The notes: a model not told the origin generated them from the letters alone. 36,132 nt of DNA from Candidatus Segetimicrobium genomatis (GCA_005888595.1 VBAL01000011.1:11363-47494), one strand, 5' to 3'. Positions 7,014 through 15,024 are shown, numbered from the stretch's first letter. Numbers and translations: made by a program.

Positions 7014-7141
7014 ACATAAACGACACAACCTACGCAAGCTACAGAATTACTTGCAGAGCTTCCGGCGCCGCCCTTCTTCTTCTCGGATCAGGCCCGTTCT
7101 GCCTGTGATTGTGTAGGTCGTGTAGGTTCTGTAGGTTCGTG
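7014..7141. repeat. Inverted array of 9-nt units (ispH 3' end / der leader)
   Basis: Left arm 7014-7049 is four nonamers (for example ACACAACCT at 7023-7031 and ACGCAAGCT at 7032-7040). Right arm 7106-7141 is four nonamers of the inverse sense (AGGTCGTGT 7115-7123, AGGTTCTGT 7124-7132, AGGTTCGTG 7133-7141). The shared unit is AGGTTNTGT. The 56-nt centre holds the ispH stop, and the right arm is translated as a proline/threonine-rich C-terminal tail of IspH. Confidence 0.7.
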
Positions 7142-7981
7142 TCCTTGCCCAATTTCATCAAGACGGAGCAATACTTCACTGACTATCCAGTCCGGCGTGC
7201 TGGCGCCCGACATCACTCCGACCCGTGTCACGTCCACAAACCAGTCCGCTTTGAGCTCATCCGCCACCTCGATATGGAATGTCGGCAAGCGGTGCGCCTG
7301 ACCGATCTCCCAGAGGCGGGTGGTATTGGCGCTGTGATGGCCACCGATCACCACCAGGGCATCCACCTCTTCCACCATCCGCTCGGCCTCTTCCTGGCGC
7401 ACCGTGATCGCCGGGCACAGGGTGTTGACCACCCGCAGCTCTTTGGTGCGCAGGCTGAGGTCGCCCACGATCTGGCGGAAGTTCTCCTGCGACTGGGTCG
7501 TCTGCGACATGACCGCAACCTTGCCGCGCAGTTTGATCCGCGCCGCCTCCTCGCGGTCGTGTACGATGGTGACTTTGTCGCCAAGGACCTCCTTCAACGT
7601 CACCATTTCGGGGTGCCCGTGGTCGCCAACCACGACGAGGCTGTAGCCCTCTTCCACTAATTTGAACGCCAGGGAGTGGGCCCGGATGACTACGGGGCAG
7701 GTCGCATCGACCACGCGCATCCCCTGCGCTTTCGCGGCATCCAGCACGGCGTGCTCGACGCCGTACGCCGAGACGACGAACGCATCGCCGCGCAGATCCT
7801 CTAGCGCGCCGGCCACACGGACGCCGGCGTCCTGCAACCGGCGTACCACCTGCGGATTGTGGATCAGCGGGCCCCACGTGTATACTGCGCCGGATGCAGC
7901 CTCCGCGGTGCCGCCCGCCATCTCCACCGCGCGCTTCACCCCACCGCAGAAACCCATGTGCTTGGCCACGACGATTTCCAT
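7088..7981 (-). CDS. ispH: 4-hydroxy-3-methylbut-2-enyl diphosphate reductase IspH
   Basis: 297 residues; the [4Fe-4S] enzyme that makes IPP and DMAPP in the last step of the MEP isoprenoid pathway. The three cluster cysteines are present: GFCGGV (C12), DATCPVV (about 95) and NTLCPAI (about 190). The substrate-binding histidines in GPLIHNPQVV and GDHGHPEM and the block GGHHSANTTRLWEI are also there. Starting at the ATG at 7981 puts the first cysteine at position 12 as in E. coli; an upstream ATG at 7993 is also open. The last ~17 residues (EPTEPTRPTQ...) are not part of the family and are encoded by the 9-nt repeat array at the gene's 3' end. Confidence 0.96.
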   Translation of the reverse strand: MEIVVAKHMGFCGGVKRAVEMAGGTAEAASGAVYTWGPLIHNPQVVRRLQDAGVRVAGALEDLRGDAFVVSAYGVEHAVLDAAKAQGMRVVDATCPVVIRAHSLAFKLVEEGYSLVVVGDHGHPEMVTLKEVLGDKVTIVHDREEAARIKLRGKVAVMSQTTQSQENFRQIVGDLSLRTKELRVVNTLCPAITVRQEEAERMVEEVDALVVIGGHHSANTTRLWEIGQAHRLPTFHIEVADELKADWFVDVTRVGVMSGASTPDWIVSEVLLRLDEIGQGHEPTEPTRPTQSQAERA

Positions 7982-8016
7982 CGCCCTTAGCATACTATGG
8001 AAGAGTAACCAAGAAC

Positions 8017-8051
8017 AGTCGGCAGTCTGCAGTCAGCAGTCGGCGGTCAAC
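8017..8051. repeat. Tandem 7-nt array (AGTCNGC) in the ispH/dagK divergent spacer
   Basis: Five contiguous heptamers: AGTCGGC, AGTCTGC, AGTCAGC, AGTCGGC and GGTCAAC. Only a stub of an inverse arm is seen (GTTGACT at 8081-8087 can pair with GTCAAC at 8046-8051). The same unit family recurs at 26847-26933. Confidence 0.65.
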
Positions 8052-8133
8052 ACCCAGTAACATGAAGGCGCGAGTCAGAAGTTGACTGGGTGGGACAGGA
8101 TTGGCCAATTTCGCCGCCGTATAGCCTGATGGC

Positions 8134-9048
8134 ATGTCGCCGCCCCGTACGCCGCTTGGACGCACGCTCGCCATCATTAACCCGTTTTCTGCGAAGGGTC
8201 GCGCGCGGCGTGCCTGGCCGGAGATCAGCGCCACCCTCCGTGACGCCGGACTGCCTTTCGACGAGGTAACGACACACTCGCCAGAGGAGGGCATGGAACT
8301 CGCCGCACGGGCCGGTGGCGACGGCTACGCCGTCGTGATCTCCGCCGGCGGGGACGGCACCACTCACTGGGCTGTGAATGGCTTGATGCGCAGCCGGACG
8401 TCCCCGGTCCCTGCCCTGGCGATTATCCCCGAGGGAACCGCCAACGACTTCCCGCGTTGTCTCCGCATCCCGCTGAATCCACGCGCCGCCGCCCGGACCG
8501 TGCTGGACGGCACGCGGCGCCGTGTCGACATCGGCCAGGTGAACGACCACTACTTTGCCACCATCTCGGGAGTCGGCTTCGATGCCGAGGTGGCGCAGCT
8601 GGTGAACCGGTGGCCGCGGTGGATCAAAGGAACAACGGTGTACGTGGCCGGGATTCTCCAGACGCTGGTGACCTACCGTCCAGTTGACGCGCGAATCACC
8701 ATCGATGGGCAGGAGCAGCAACTGAAGTTGTTTCTACTCGCGGCCGCCAACACCAACTGGTACGGAGGCGGGATGTACATGGCCCCGCATGCCAACATCG
8801 AGGACGGCCTGCTGGCCGTCGTCTACGCGACCGACCTCACCAAGCTGGAGACTCTGGCTGTCCTGCCCAAAGTGTTCTCGGGACGCCACCTGACACACCC
8901 CAAGGTGGCGCACACCACGGCGCGTGACGTGCGCGTGGACAGCGTCGCCCCGCTGGCGATCCACGCCGACGGGGAGATCGTCGGAAAAGTGCCGGCGGTA
9001 TTCCGGATTGTTCCTCGGGCGATCGAGGTCGTTGTCCCGAGGGCGTGA
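8134..9048 (+). CDS. Diacylglycerol-kinase-family lipid kinase (YegS/DgkB/BmrU type)
   Basis: 304 residues with the catalytic fold of lipid kinases. It begins LAIINPFSAKGRARRAWPEI, has the nucleotide-binding GGDGTTHWAVNGL (about 72-84), then IPEGTANDFPRCLRIP, and a C-terminal beta domain with GGGMYMAPHANIEDGLLAV and LAIHADGE. Members phosphorylate diacylglycerol, sphingosine-like bases or undecaprenol at the inner membrane face. With plsC and plsY nearby, recycling of diacylglycerol to phosphatidic acid is plausible but inferred. It is the only plus-strand gene in the first 15 kb and faces plsC convergently. Its stop codon TGA (9046-9048) lies inside the first heptamer of the repeat array. 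The ribosome site before the ATG is poor. Confidence 0.9.
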   Translation: MSPPRTPLGRTLAIINPFSAKGRARRAWPEISATLRDAGLPFDEVTTHSPEEGMELAARAGGDGYAVVISAGGDGTTHWAVNGLMRSRTSPVPALAIIPEGTANDFPRCLRIPLNPRAAARTVLDGTRRRVDIGQVNDHYFATISGVGFDAEVAQLVNRWPRWIKGTTVYVAGILQTLVTYRPVDARITIDGQEQQLKLFLLAAANTNWYGGGMYMAPHANIEDGLLAVVYATDLTKLETLAVLPKVFSGRHLTHPKVAHTTARDVRVDSVAPLAIHADGEIVGKVPAVFRIVPRAIEVVVPRA

Positions 9049-9131
9049 TTGGTGATTCGTGAATCGTGATTCGCCAGGGACGATCGCGCCAGGAGGAAGG
9101 ACCGAATCACAAATCACGAATCACGCATCAC
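9045..9131. repeat. Inverted 7-nt array (GTGATTC) between convergent dagK-like gene and plsC
   Basis: Left arm 9045-9072 is four heptamers (GTGATTG, GTGATTC, GTGAATC, GTGATTC). Right arm 9104-9131 is four inverse heptamers (GAATCAC, AAATCAC, GAATCAC, GCATCAC). The centre is 31 nt. The outermost left unit contains the stop of the dagK-like gene (9046-9048) and the outermost right unit contains the plsC stop (9128-9130), both as gTGAtt-type positions. Confidence 0.9.
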
Positions 9132-9823
9132 TGCCTGATGCGCCGTTGATCCGCAGGGAGCAGTTTTTCGATCGCCTCGATGATGCGTGTGCCCCACCCC
9201 TCCAGCGTCTCGTGATCGAGGCGGCCCTCGATCTTGGGCACGGCGATAAGCGGGCCCATCCGGACGGTCACTCGCTGCATCTTCGGCCGACGGGCTCCCT
9301 TGGGCAAGATGCGTTGGCTGTTGATCACCGCGACCGGCATGACCGCCGCGCCGGTGCGCAGGGCGATCATTGCCGCGCCGGGCTCAGGCGCCCGCAGCCT
9401 CCCGTCGAGGCTGCGTGTACCTTCGGGAAACATCACCAGCACCCCGCCTGATTCCAATACCTCCAGGGACCGGCGGATGGCCTTACGGTCCGGCTCGCCA
9501 CGGCGCACCGGGAACACGCCTATAGAACGCAACAGTGCACCCAGCACAGGCGCCCGCAGGAGCTCGTGCTTGGCCATATAGGCGGCTTTGTGTTTGAGCG
9601 ACATGCCGACGATCGGCGGATCAATCGCGCTGGCATGATTCGCCGCAACAATGAACGGCCCCCTGGCCGGCTCGTGCCCGCGGCCCTCAATTCGAAGACG
9701 AAAGAGCACTTTGCAGATCGCCCAGAGGGCGGTTTTCACACACAGGTACCAGACGTCGGCAACTCGTCCGGCAAGCCAGCGGCCTAGGCCGGCGCTGTGC
9801 GGCACCGCAAAGTCTTTACTCAC
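9128..9823 (-). CDS. plsC: 1-acyl-sn-glycerol-3-phosphate acyltransferase PlsC
   Basis: 231 residues. The acyltransferase boxes are present: AANHASAIDPPIVG (NHx4D, catalytic His and Asp) and VMFPEGTRSLDG (FPEGTR, glycerol-phosphate binding), followed by AAMIALRTGAAVMPVAV. It adds the second acyl chain to make phosphatidic acid. The GTG at 9823 is chosen because GAGGAGG lies just upstream and the start overlaps the end of cmk by 8 nt, showing a cmk-plsC operon as in many Gram-positive bacteria. The open frame continues upstream inside cmk but this is out-of-frame shadow. Its stop TGA lies in the outermost heptamer of the repeat array shared with the convergent lipid-kinase gene. Confidence 0.94.
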   Translation of the reverse strand: MSKDFAVPHSAGLGRWLAGRVADVWYLCVKTALWAICKVLFRLRIEGRGHEPARGPFIVAANHASAIDPPIVGMSLKHKAAYMAKHELLRAPVLGALLRSIGVFPVRRGEPDRKAIRRSLEVLESGGVLVMFPEGTRSLDGRLRAPEPGAAMIALRTGAAVMPVAVINSQRILPKGARRPKMQRVTVRMGPLIAVPKIEGRLDHETLEGWGTRIIEAIEKLLPADQRRIRQ

Positions 9824-10505
9824 GCATCCTCCTCTGGACGAGCTGTACGATGCGAGCCACGACCTCGTCCGCTGGGACCCCCGTTGAGTCGATGACAACC
9901 GCATCCGGAGCGGCGCGCAGCGGCGAGTGGTTGCGCGTGCGATCCCGGCGGTCGCGCTCCTCCTCTGCCTTCCGCACCGACTCCAGATCCACGCCGGCGC
10001 CTCTGGCCTTCAACTCTTCGAACCGCCGGCGTGCACGCTCGTCCAGCGACGCATCCAAGAATACTTTGATCTCCGCGTCGGGAAACACCACCGTTCCGAT
10101 GTCGCGCCCCTCCATCACGACCCCCCCGTCGACCCCCATGCGGCGCTGGATCGTCACCATCGCCTCGCGCACCCCAGGGTAGACGCTGACGATCGACGCG
10201 CCGTCGCTCACCTGGGGGGTCCGGATCGCCTCGGTCACATCCACCCCATCGACCAACACCCGCTGGCCAAGTGGATCTGTCACGAAGTCGATGCGCACCG
10301 ATCGGGCGAGTGCGGTCACGGCCCGTTCGTCGCTCAGGCTGACACCGCGTTGCAGCACCGCCCATGCCACCGATCGGTACATCGCACCGGTGTCCACGTA
10401 ACGGAACCGCAATCGCTGCGCGACTCCGCGTGCGACCGTACTCTTCCCGGCGCCGACCGGCCCGTCGATTGCGACGATCGGCTTGCCGCTCGCGCGCTGC
10501 GTCAT
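9816..10505 (-). CDS. cmk: (d)CMP kinase
   Basis: 229 residues; phosphorylates CMP and dCMP with ATP. The P-loop GPVGAGKST (15-23), YVDTGAMYR, VVMEGRDIGTVVFPDA and the lid DRRDRTRNHSPL are all typical, and the length is normal. The ATG at 10505 fits the family start. No ribosome site is visible: 7 nt upstream the inverted heptamer array (10512-10606) begins, so the translation signal has probably been displaced or the message is handled in another way. It overlaps plsC by 8 nt downstream. Confidence 0.95.
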   Translation of the reverse strand: MTQRASGKPIVAIDGPVGAGKSTVARGVAQRLRFRYVDTGAMYRSVAWAVLQRGVSLSDERAVTALARSVRIDFVTDPLGQRVLVDGVDVTEAIRTPQVSDGASIVSVYPGVREAMVTIQRRMGVDGGVVMEGRDIGTVVFPDAEIKVFLDASLDERARRRFEELKARGAGVDLESVRKAEEERDRRDRTRNHSPLRAAPDAVVIDSTGVPADEVVARIVQLVQRRMRE

Positions 10506-10511
10506 GAAAGC

Positions 10512-10606
10512 GTGATTAGTGATTCGTGATTAGTGATTCGCCAAGACTCTTGGGGACCTACTGTTCCAGGACCGTGACGAATCACGAATCACCAATCACG
10601 AATCAC
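10512..10606. repeat. Inverted 7-nt array (GTGATTC/GTGATTA) between the PspC gene and cmk
   Basis: Left arm 10512-10539: GTGATTA, GTGATTC, GTGATTA, GTGATTC. Right arm 10579-10606: GAATCAC, GAATCAC, CAATCAC, GAATCAC. The 39-nt centre contains a small stem CCAAGACTCTTGG. The unit is the same as at 9045-9131 and 22483-22580. A T-run follows the right arm on the plus strand, but both flanking genes run on the minus strand. Confidence 0.9.
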
Positions 10607-10638
10607 GGTTTTTCTGCGGGGCCGCAGGGCCAGCACGA

Positions 10639-10932
10639 TCAGCCCCCGCCACCCAGCACGAGGATCGAACCCAGCACCCGGGCCCGGCGTTGCGGTTCCC
10701 CTTCATCGGGAACCGGAGGCAGCCCGGGCTCGGTCACGACCTCGGTGAGCGGTTCGTCGGGGAGAAGGATGACGAGGAGCAGGTAGAGCACCAGCCCGAA
10801 CCCGTTCCACAGGGCCAGCAACACGAACGCCACCCGCGGCGCGATGACATCGACGTTGAAATAGTCACTCAGCCCCCCGCAGACGCCGGCGATCCAGCGC
10901 TCGGTGCGCGACCTGTATAACCGCTTTGGCAT
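10639..10932 (-). CDS. PspC-domain membrane protein (C-terminus probably frameshifted)
   Basis: 97 residues with a complete PspC domain: KRLYRSRTERWIAGVCGGLS, DYFNVDVIAPRVAFVLLALW and a membrane helix GLVLYLLLVILLPDEPL. PspC proteins are envelope-stress-related membrane proteins. The protein ends abruptly at LGSILVLGGGG. Adding one G to the GGGGG run just before the stop would continue LIVLALRPRRKTVIRDW, a hydrophobic stretch with a basic end, and stop inside the next repeat array. I therefore suspect a homopolymer frameshift. It lies 20 nt downstream of scpB on the same strand and may be co-transcribed. Confidence 0.85.
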   Translation of the reverse strand: MPKRLYRSRTERWIAGVCGGLSDYFNVDVIAPRVAFVLLALWNGFGLVLYLLLVILLPDEPLTEVVTEPGLPPVPDEGEPQRRARVLGSILVLGGGG

Positions 10933-10952
10933 GGAGCGCTCCCATGAGATGC

Positions 10953-11570
10953 CTAGACCGCGCCTGACCCTTCCACGGAGGACGCCTGTGGGGACGGCGC
11001 CATGCCGCCGAGCGCGCCGCGAGGATCGTTCCCTTCCAGCACAGGAAGATCCCCGAGATCCTTGAGGCCGAAATACCGGAGAAAGCCTTCGGTGGTCCCG
11101 TAGAGAATGGGTCTGCCCAATGCCTGCTTGCGGCCGACGTCCCGGATGAGATGACGCTCCAGCAGCCGCTCGAGGATGTGGTCGCTGCGCACCCCCCGCA
11201 CCGCCTCGATCTCCGCGCGAGTGATCGGCTGCCGGTACGCGACGATCGCCAATGTCTCAAGAGCCGCCTGTGACAGTGGCTCACGATGGTCCAGCCGCAG
11301 AAATCGCTGCACGTACAGCGCCAGCTCCGGCCGGGTACAGAGCTGGTATCCTCCGGCGAGGGTTTGAATCTGGATCCCACGGCCCCCATAATCCTGCTGC
11401 AGCTCCCAGAGCAGCGCATGCACTGTCTGGGGCGGCACCCCCAATGCCTCCACCAGTTGATCGACCGTCACCGGACCTCCGCTGACCAGCAGAATGCTCT
11501 CGGCCGCGCGCTTCAACTCGTCGAGGTTGACGTCATCGCGTTGAGGGACCAGGCCGTTGGGAATCGTCAT
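10953..11570 (-). CDS. scpB: Segregation and condensation protein B
   Basis: 205 residues with two winged-helix domains: LKRAAESILLVSGGPVTVDQ and the first wing, then ALETLAIVAYRQPITRAEIE with VRGVRSDHILERLLERHLI and GRPILYGTTEGFLRYFGL. It is a kite subunit of the SMC-ScpAB condensin, which compacts and separates the chromosome. Its ATG overlaps the scpA stop by 4 nt (ATGA), the usual arrangement. The last ~30 residues are low complexity and probably disordered. Confidence 0.96.
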   Translation of the reverse strand: MTIPNGLVPQRDDVNLDELKRAAESILLVSGGPVTVDQLVEALGVPPQTVHALLWELQQDYGGRGIQIQTLAGGYQLCTRPELALYVQRFLRLDHREPLSQAALETLAIVAYRQPITRAEIEAVRGVRSDHILERLLERHLIRDVGRKQALGRPILYGTTEGFLRYFGLKDLGDLPVLEGNDPRGALGGMAPSPQASSVEGSGAV

Positions 11571-12277
11571 GTGGTGGCCAGCGCGATCCGGATGGGGGCA
11601 AACGTCTGCGGCTGCTGCGCGCGGACACGTCGATTCTTGATCAGCTCCAGCAACGCCAGGAACGTGACGATGACCTGCAACTTTGTCGCTGCCGCGGCGA
11701 ACAGGTCTCTAAAGAGCACGCCCTGGGGATGCTGGGCCAGCAGCGTGAGGATAGACTCCATGCGTTCGGCGACTTTCACCTCTTCGGCCGCGATTTCGCC
11801 TACCTCTTCCCGCGCGCGCTCCAGCACCTGCTGGAATGCGCGGAAGAGATCATCCAATGTGACGCCTTCGAGAAACACCGCGTTGGGATCGTCTCCGGGG
11901 GGGCGGGCGAAGATGCGGTGCTGGTAGTCCTCCAGCGCCCGAAGGGCGGAGGCCACTTCCTTGAACACGCGGTATTCCTGGAGTTTCTCTTCCAGACGCG
12001 CCTCCAGATCCGAGGGCTCCTCTTCAACCGACAGGGGCTCCGCGGGTGTCTGTGGTTTGGGCACCAGCAGGCGCGATTTCATCTCGATCATCGCCGCCAG
12101 CATCCACAAGACCTCTGTGGCCTCTTCCAGGTCGACCTTGTGCTCCGTCCCGGCCAGATACGCTTCGGCGATGTGCGCCAATGGGATCTCGCGCAGATCC
12201 ACCTGGCCCTGCTGCGCCAGCGTGAGGAGCTGGTCGAGAGGACCTTCAAATTGCGGAATCTTTACGATATACGGCAT
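11567..12277 (-). CDS. scpA: Segregation and condensation protein A (kleisin)
   Basis: 236 residues; the kleisin that bridges the SMC heads together with ScpB. It starts YIVKIPQFEGPLDQLLTLAQ, then REIPLAHIAEAYLA, ATEVLWMLAAMIEMKSRLLV, a charged middle and the C-terminal winged helix VIVTFLALLELIKNRRVRA. Size and order are as in the family. It is coupled to scpB by a 4-nt overlap and starts 15 nt after the M50 protease gene. Confidence 0.96.
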   Translation of the reverse strand: MPYIVKIPQFEGPLDQLLTLAQQGQVDLREIPLAHIAEAYLAGTEHKVDLEEATEVLWMLAAMIEMKSRLLVPKPQTPAEPLSVEEEPSDLEARLEEKLQEYRVFKEVASALRALEDYQHRIFARPPGDDPNAVFLEGVTLDDLFRAFQQVLERAREEVGEIAAEEVKVAERMESILTLLAQHPQGVLFRDLFAAAATKLQVIVTFLALLELIKNRRVRAQQPQTFAPIRIALATT

Positions 12278-12292
12278 CTCCGCGGCCTCAGC

Positions 12293-12922
12293 TCAAAAAA
12301 AGAATCCGCTCCCGGTCGCCTGTTCGACCAGCCACCGCATCGGCCCGATCAGCACGTAGCTCAACACGTTGGTGAACACGAGCAGAATCAAAATCCACGT
12401 CCCATACGGCTGGAGGCGCGCATACGACACCGCCTGCGCCGGCGGGAGCAGGCCCATGAGGATCTTCGACCCGTCCAGCGGCGGGATCGGAATAAGGTTG
12501 AACACGGCGAGCATCGCGTTGATCCGCAGCATCACCAGAAGCAGCCGGCTGAACGGCAGCACAGCGGCCGCCCCAGTGGTCTCCAGCAGCCCCAGTTTGT
12601 AGGGCACCCCCAAGATGAACAACAGGGTGATGTTGGCCAGCGGGCCCGCCACGGCTACGAGCATTGTGTCGCGACGCCAGTCGCGGAAGTTCGTCGGATT
12701 GATGGGCACCGGCTTCGCGTATCCAAATCCCAGCAGCAGGATGAGCAGCGACCCGACAGGATCGAGATGCGCCAGAGGGTTGAGGGTCAGCCGGCCCTGG
12801 GCGCGTGGCGTGGGATCGCCCAGGCGGTCCGCGACATATGCGTGCGCATACTCATGCACGGTCGCTGCCACAATGAGCGCGACGGCCACGTACGGCAGAA
12901 CGCTCACGTCAATTCCAAGCAT
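12293..12922 (-). CDS. Site-2 protease family (M50) membrane metalloprotease
   Basis: 209 residues, about five to six membrane segments. The zinc motif HEYAH (HExxH, residues 23-27) is followed by AYVADRLGDPTPRAQGRLTLNPLAHLDPVGSLL and the third-ligand region FNLIPIPPLDGSKIL. This short form without PDZ or CBS domains is the YwhC-like M50 group often found next to scpAB in Gram-positive bacteria. It should cut a membrane-embedded substrate; the target is unknown. It lies 15 nt upstream of scpA and 20 nt downstream of lysA, in one run. Confidence 0.92.
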   Translation of the reverse strand: MLGIDVSVLPYVAVALIVAATVHEYAHAYVADRLGDPTPRAQGRLTLNPLAHLDPVGSLLILLLGFGYAKPVPINPTNFRDWRRDTMLVAVAGPLANITLLFILGVPYKLGLLETTGAAAVLPFSRLLLVMLRINAMLAVFNLIPIPPLDGSKILMGLLPPAQAVSYARLQPYGTWILILLVFTNVLSYVLIGPMRWLVEQATGSGFFF

Positions 12923-12942
12923 CGTCGTGCTTGCTTCGAGGG

Positions 12943-14259
12943 TTACAACGCAACGTCCTTGCGGAGGAGATCATCGTAGGTTTCGCGTTCCACCACGCAC
13001 CGGGCCCGCCCGTCGCCGGCCAGCACCACCGCGGGCCGGGGAAACCGATTATAGTTGCTCGCCATGGAGTATGTGTACGCACCGGTCCCAAACACCGCCA
13101 GCAGGTCGCCACTGCGCACGGGAGGCAGGCGGACCTCCCAGATCAGGACATCGCCGGATTCGCAGCATCGGCCCGCCACGGCCATCACGTCTGTCGCCGC
13201 GTCAGCGGCGCGTGCGGCAGCGACCGCCTCGTAGTGCGCGCCGTAGAGCGCCGGCCGCGGGTTCTCGAACATGCCGCCATCAACCGCGACGTATGTACGC
13301 ACGCCGGGGATCGATTTGATCGCGCCCACCGTGTACAGCGTCACGCCCGCGCTGCCGACGATGGACCGCCCTGGTTCAACGGACAGCCTGGGCGGACTGA
13401 GACGGTGTTCTCGCACCTTCGCGGTCACCACATCGGCCAGCGCCCGCACGTAGCCGGTGATCGACGGCGGTTCATCGGTCGTCACATACCGGATCCCTAG
13501 ACCGCCGCCCAGATTGAGTTCATCGACCGTGACGTCGAGTTCGTCGCGGATGCGCGCGGCGAAATCGACCAGCGCCCCAGCGGACGTGCGGAACGGCTCG
13601 AGGTCGAACACCTGGGAGCCGATGTGAGCGTGCAGTCCCCTCAGCCGTACCCGCGGCATGCGGCTGGAACGGACCACGGCCCGATACGCGGCGCCGTCGA
13701 GCATCCCGAATCCAAACTTCGAGTCCACCCCGCCGGTACGGATGGCCTGGTGGGTGTGTGGCTCGATCCCCGGCGTGAGACGCAGCAGAATGTCAGCCGT
13801 CGTGTCCAGCCTGGCGGTCAGCGTCTCGAGCAGATCGAACTCATGGTCATTGTCGACCACAAAGCGTCCAACGCCAGTACGCAGCGCATACTCAATTTCA
13901 TCCGGCGTCTTGTTGTTTCCATGGAAGTAGAGGTCCTTGGCCGGCACGCCGGCGCGGAGCGCGGTGTGCAGCTCTCCACCTGAGGCGACATCGATCCCCA
14001 TACCTTCCTGATGCGCGATCTGGCAGGTGGCGACGGTGCAGCAGGCCTTGGAGGCGAAGATCGCTCGCGCGTTGCGCCCGTAGGCCTGGGCGAGCGCATC
14101 GCGGTACTCCCCACAGTTGGCGCGCAGGCGCCCCTCGTCCAGGACGTGCAGGGGTGTGCCGAAGTCACGCGCCAGGACGAGCGCGTCGATACCGGCGAGC
14201 TCCAGGTGGCCGGCCCCGTTGATCCGGAAGCCATGTGCGGCAACGGTGGCGAGACTCAT
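12943..14259 (-). CDS. lysA: Diaminopimelate decarboxylase
   Basis: 438 residues; PLP-dependent decarboxylation of meso-diaminopimelate to lysine. The PLP lysine is K71 in FASKACCTVA, where the family more often has YAxKAN. The HGNNKTPDEIEYAL block, LRLTPGIEPHTHQAIRTG, DSKFGFG, GLHAHIGSQVFD, GGGLGIRY, EPGRSIVG and the dimer-interface GRCCESGDVL all follow the family. It is in line with the M50-scpA-scpB genes. The cupin gene upstream ends 9 nt before its ATG, so they are probably co-transcribed. The fold-III decarboxylase family includes ornithine enzymes, but the CCESGD loop supports LysA. Confidence 0.95.
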   Translation of the reverse strand: MSLATVAAHGFRINGAGHLELAGIDALVLARDFGTPLHVLDEGRLRANCGEYRDALAQAYGRNARAIFASKACCTVATCQIAHQEGMGIDVASGGELHTALRAGVPAKDLYFHGNNKTPDEIEYALRTGVGRFVVDNDHEFDLLETLTARLDTTADILLRLTPGIEPHTHQAIRTGGVDSKFGFGMLDGAAYRAVVRSSRMPRVRLRGLHAHIGSQVFDLEPFRTSAGALVDFAARIRDELDVTVDELNLGGGLGIRYVTTDEPPSITGYVRALADVVTAKVREHRLSPPRLSVEPGRSIVGSAGVTLYTVGAIKSIPGVRTYVAVDGGMFENPRPALYGAHYEAVAAARAADAATDVMAVAGRCCESGDVLIWEVRLPPVRSGDLLAVFGTGAYTYSMASNYNRFPRPAVVLAGDGRARCVVERETYDDLLRKDVAL

Positions 14260-14268
14260 CGAAGCGTG

Positions 14269-14775
14269 TCAAAAGACATAGGGGGCCGTCTCATCGTGTT
14301 GCCGGAGCCTCTCCCACTCCTCATCGCCGACCGGGCCGGGCGGATCCCGTTGAGCGTCGACAGGACAGAGGAAGCCGAACGGCTCCTCGCCGTCGTTGAT
14401 CCAGCGATGCGGCGTACGCGGCGGGACGAACAACGCATCCAACGGTTCCAGGGCGACGATCTCCTTCGCCACGAGGGCTTTGCCCCGACCACGCAGGACA
14501 ACGATGCAGTGGACGTGCGCGTGCTGCTCCAGGCTGGAATAACCGCCCGGCGCAAGCTCAAAATAGCGAAGCTCAAAGCGGGACGGCACGACCGGCGGCC
14601 CGGCGAGCGTGAACCGGTTGACGTCGCGCCAACCCATCCCGCGCTGATCGCCGAGCGCGAATTTGTACGCCTGCGCCTCTACACCCCGCCAGCGAAACAG
14701 CGCGCGATCAAAGGAAACCTTCAGACCAGCCAGCGCGGTGACAAGCGAGGCCGGAGCCTCAGGACGCAGGGCCAT
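14269..14775 (-). CDS. Cupin-domain protein
   Basis: 168 residues with one cupin barrel. Motif 1 region PGGYSSLEQHAHVHCIVVLRG (about 93-113) carries three histidines and a glutamate that can bind metal. Motif 2 region ALFVPPRTPHRWIN has the last histidine. The N-terminal ~75 residues (FRWRGVEAQAYKFALGDQRG and so on) are an extension seen in stand-alone cupins of unknown role. The ATG at 14775 is preferred over 14814 or 14817 because GGAGGGG lies 8 nt upstream and a promoter overlaps the upstream ATGs. It precedes lysA by 9 nt. Metal-dependent enzyme or ligand sensor; no substrate can be assigned. Confidence 0.85.
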   Translation of the reverse strand: MALRPEAPASLVTALAGLKVSFDRALFRWRGVEAQAYKFALGDQRGMGWRDVNRFTLAGPPVVPSRFELRYFELAPGGYSSLEQHAHVHCIVVLRGRGKALVAKEIVALEPLDALFVPPRTPHRWINDGEEPFGFLCPVDAQRDPPGPVGDEEWERLRQHDETAPYVF

Positions 14776-14815
14776 GCCGACCGCCCCTCCACTGGTGCAT
14801 CGCGTGTTGGACATC

Positions 14816-14845
14816 ATTGTGAGCAGATGCCCGCGGGAGTGTCAA
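14816..14845 (-). promoter_or_regulatory. Sigma-70-type promoter of the cupin-lysA run
   Basis: TTGACA on the minus strand at 14840-14845 is a perfect -35 box. CACAAT at 14816-14821, 18 nt away, is a 4-of-6 -10 box. Transcription would start about 30 nt before the ATG at 14775, which supports that start. Confidence 0.55.
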
Positions 14846-15024
14846 GGCGGGCCGACACGGCGGCGGGATAAGGACCTTGGACCAGGGACCAGAAGAGCGA
14901 TTTACGATCTCTTGGTTGGCTCAGGGTGAGACCGGGATGACTATTCCTTTGAACCATCCCACTTTGAGATGCACGCTGGCGTGTCGTTGCACCGATATGC
15001 AGGCCGCAGTAGACTGAGCGTAAC

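Noticed and set aside
8082-8122. Promoter (TTGACT at 8082) for the lipid-kinase gene
   Set aside because: No acceptable -10 box lies at 16-18 nt; the TTGACT is part of a possible repeat stub.
10607-10630. Hairpin CTGCGG/CCGCAG after the PspC gene as a terminator
   Set aside because: On the gene's strand it is followed by A residues, not T; the T-run precedes it on the other strand.
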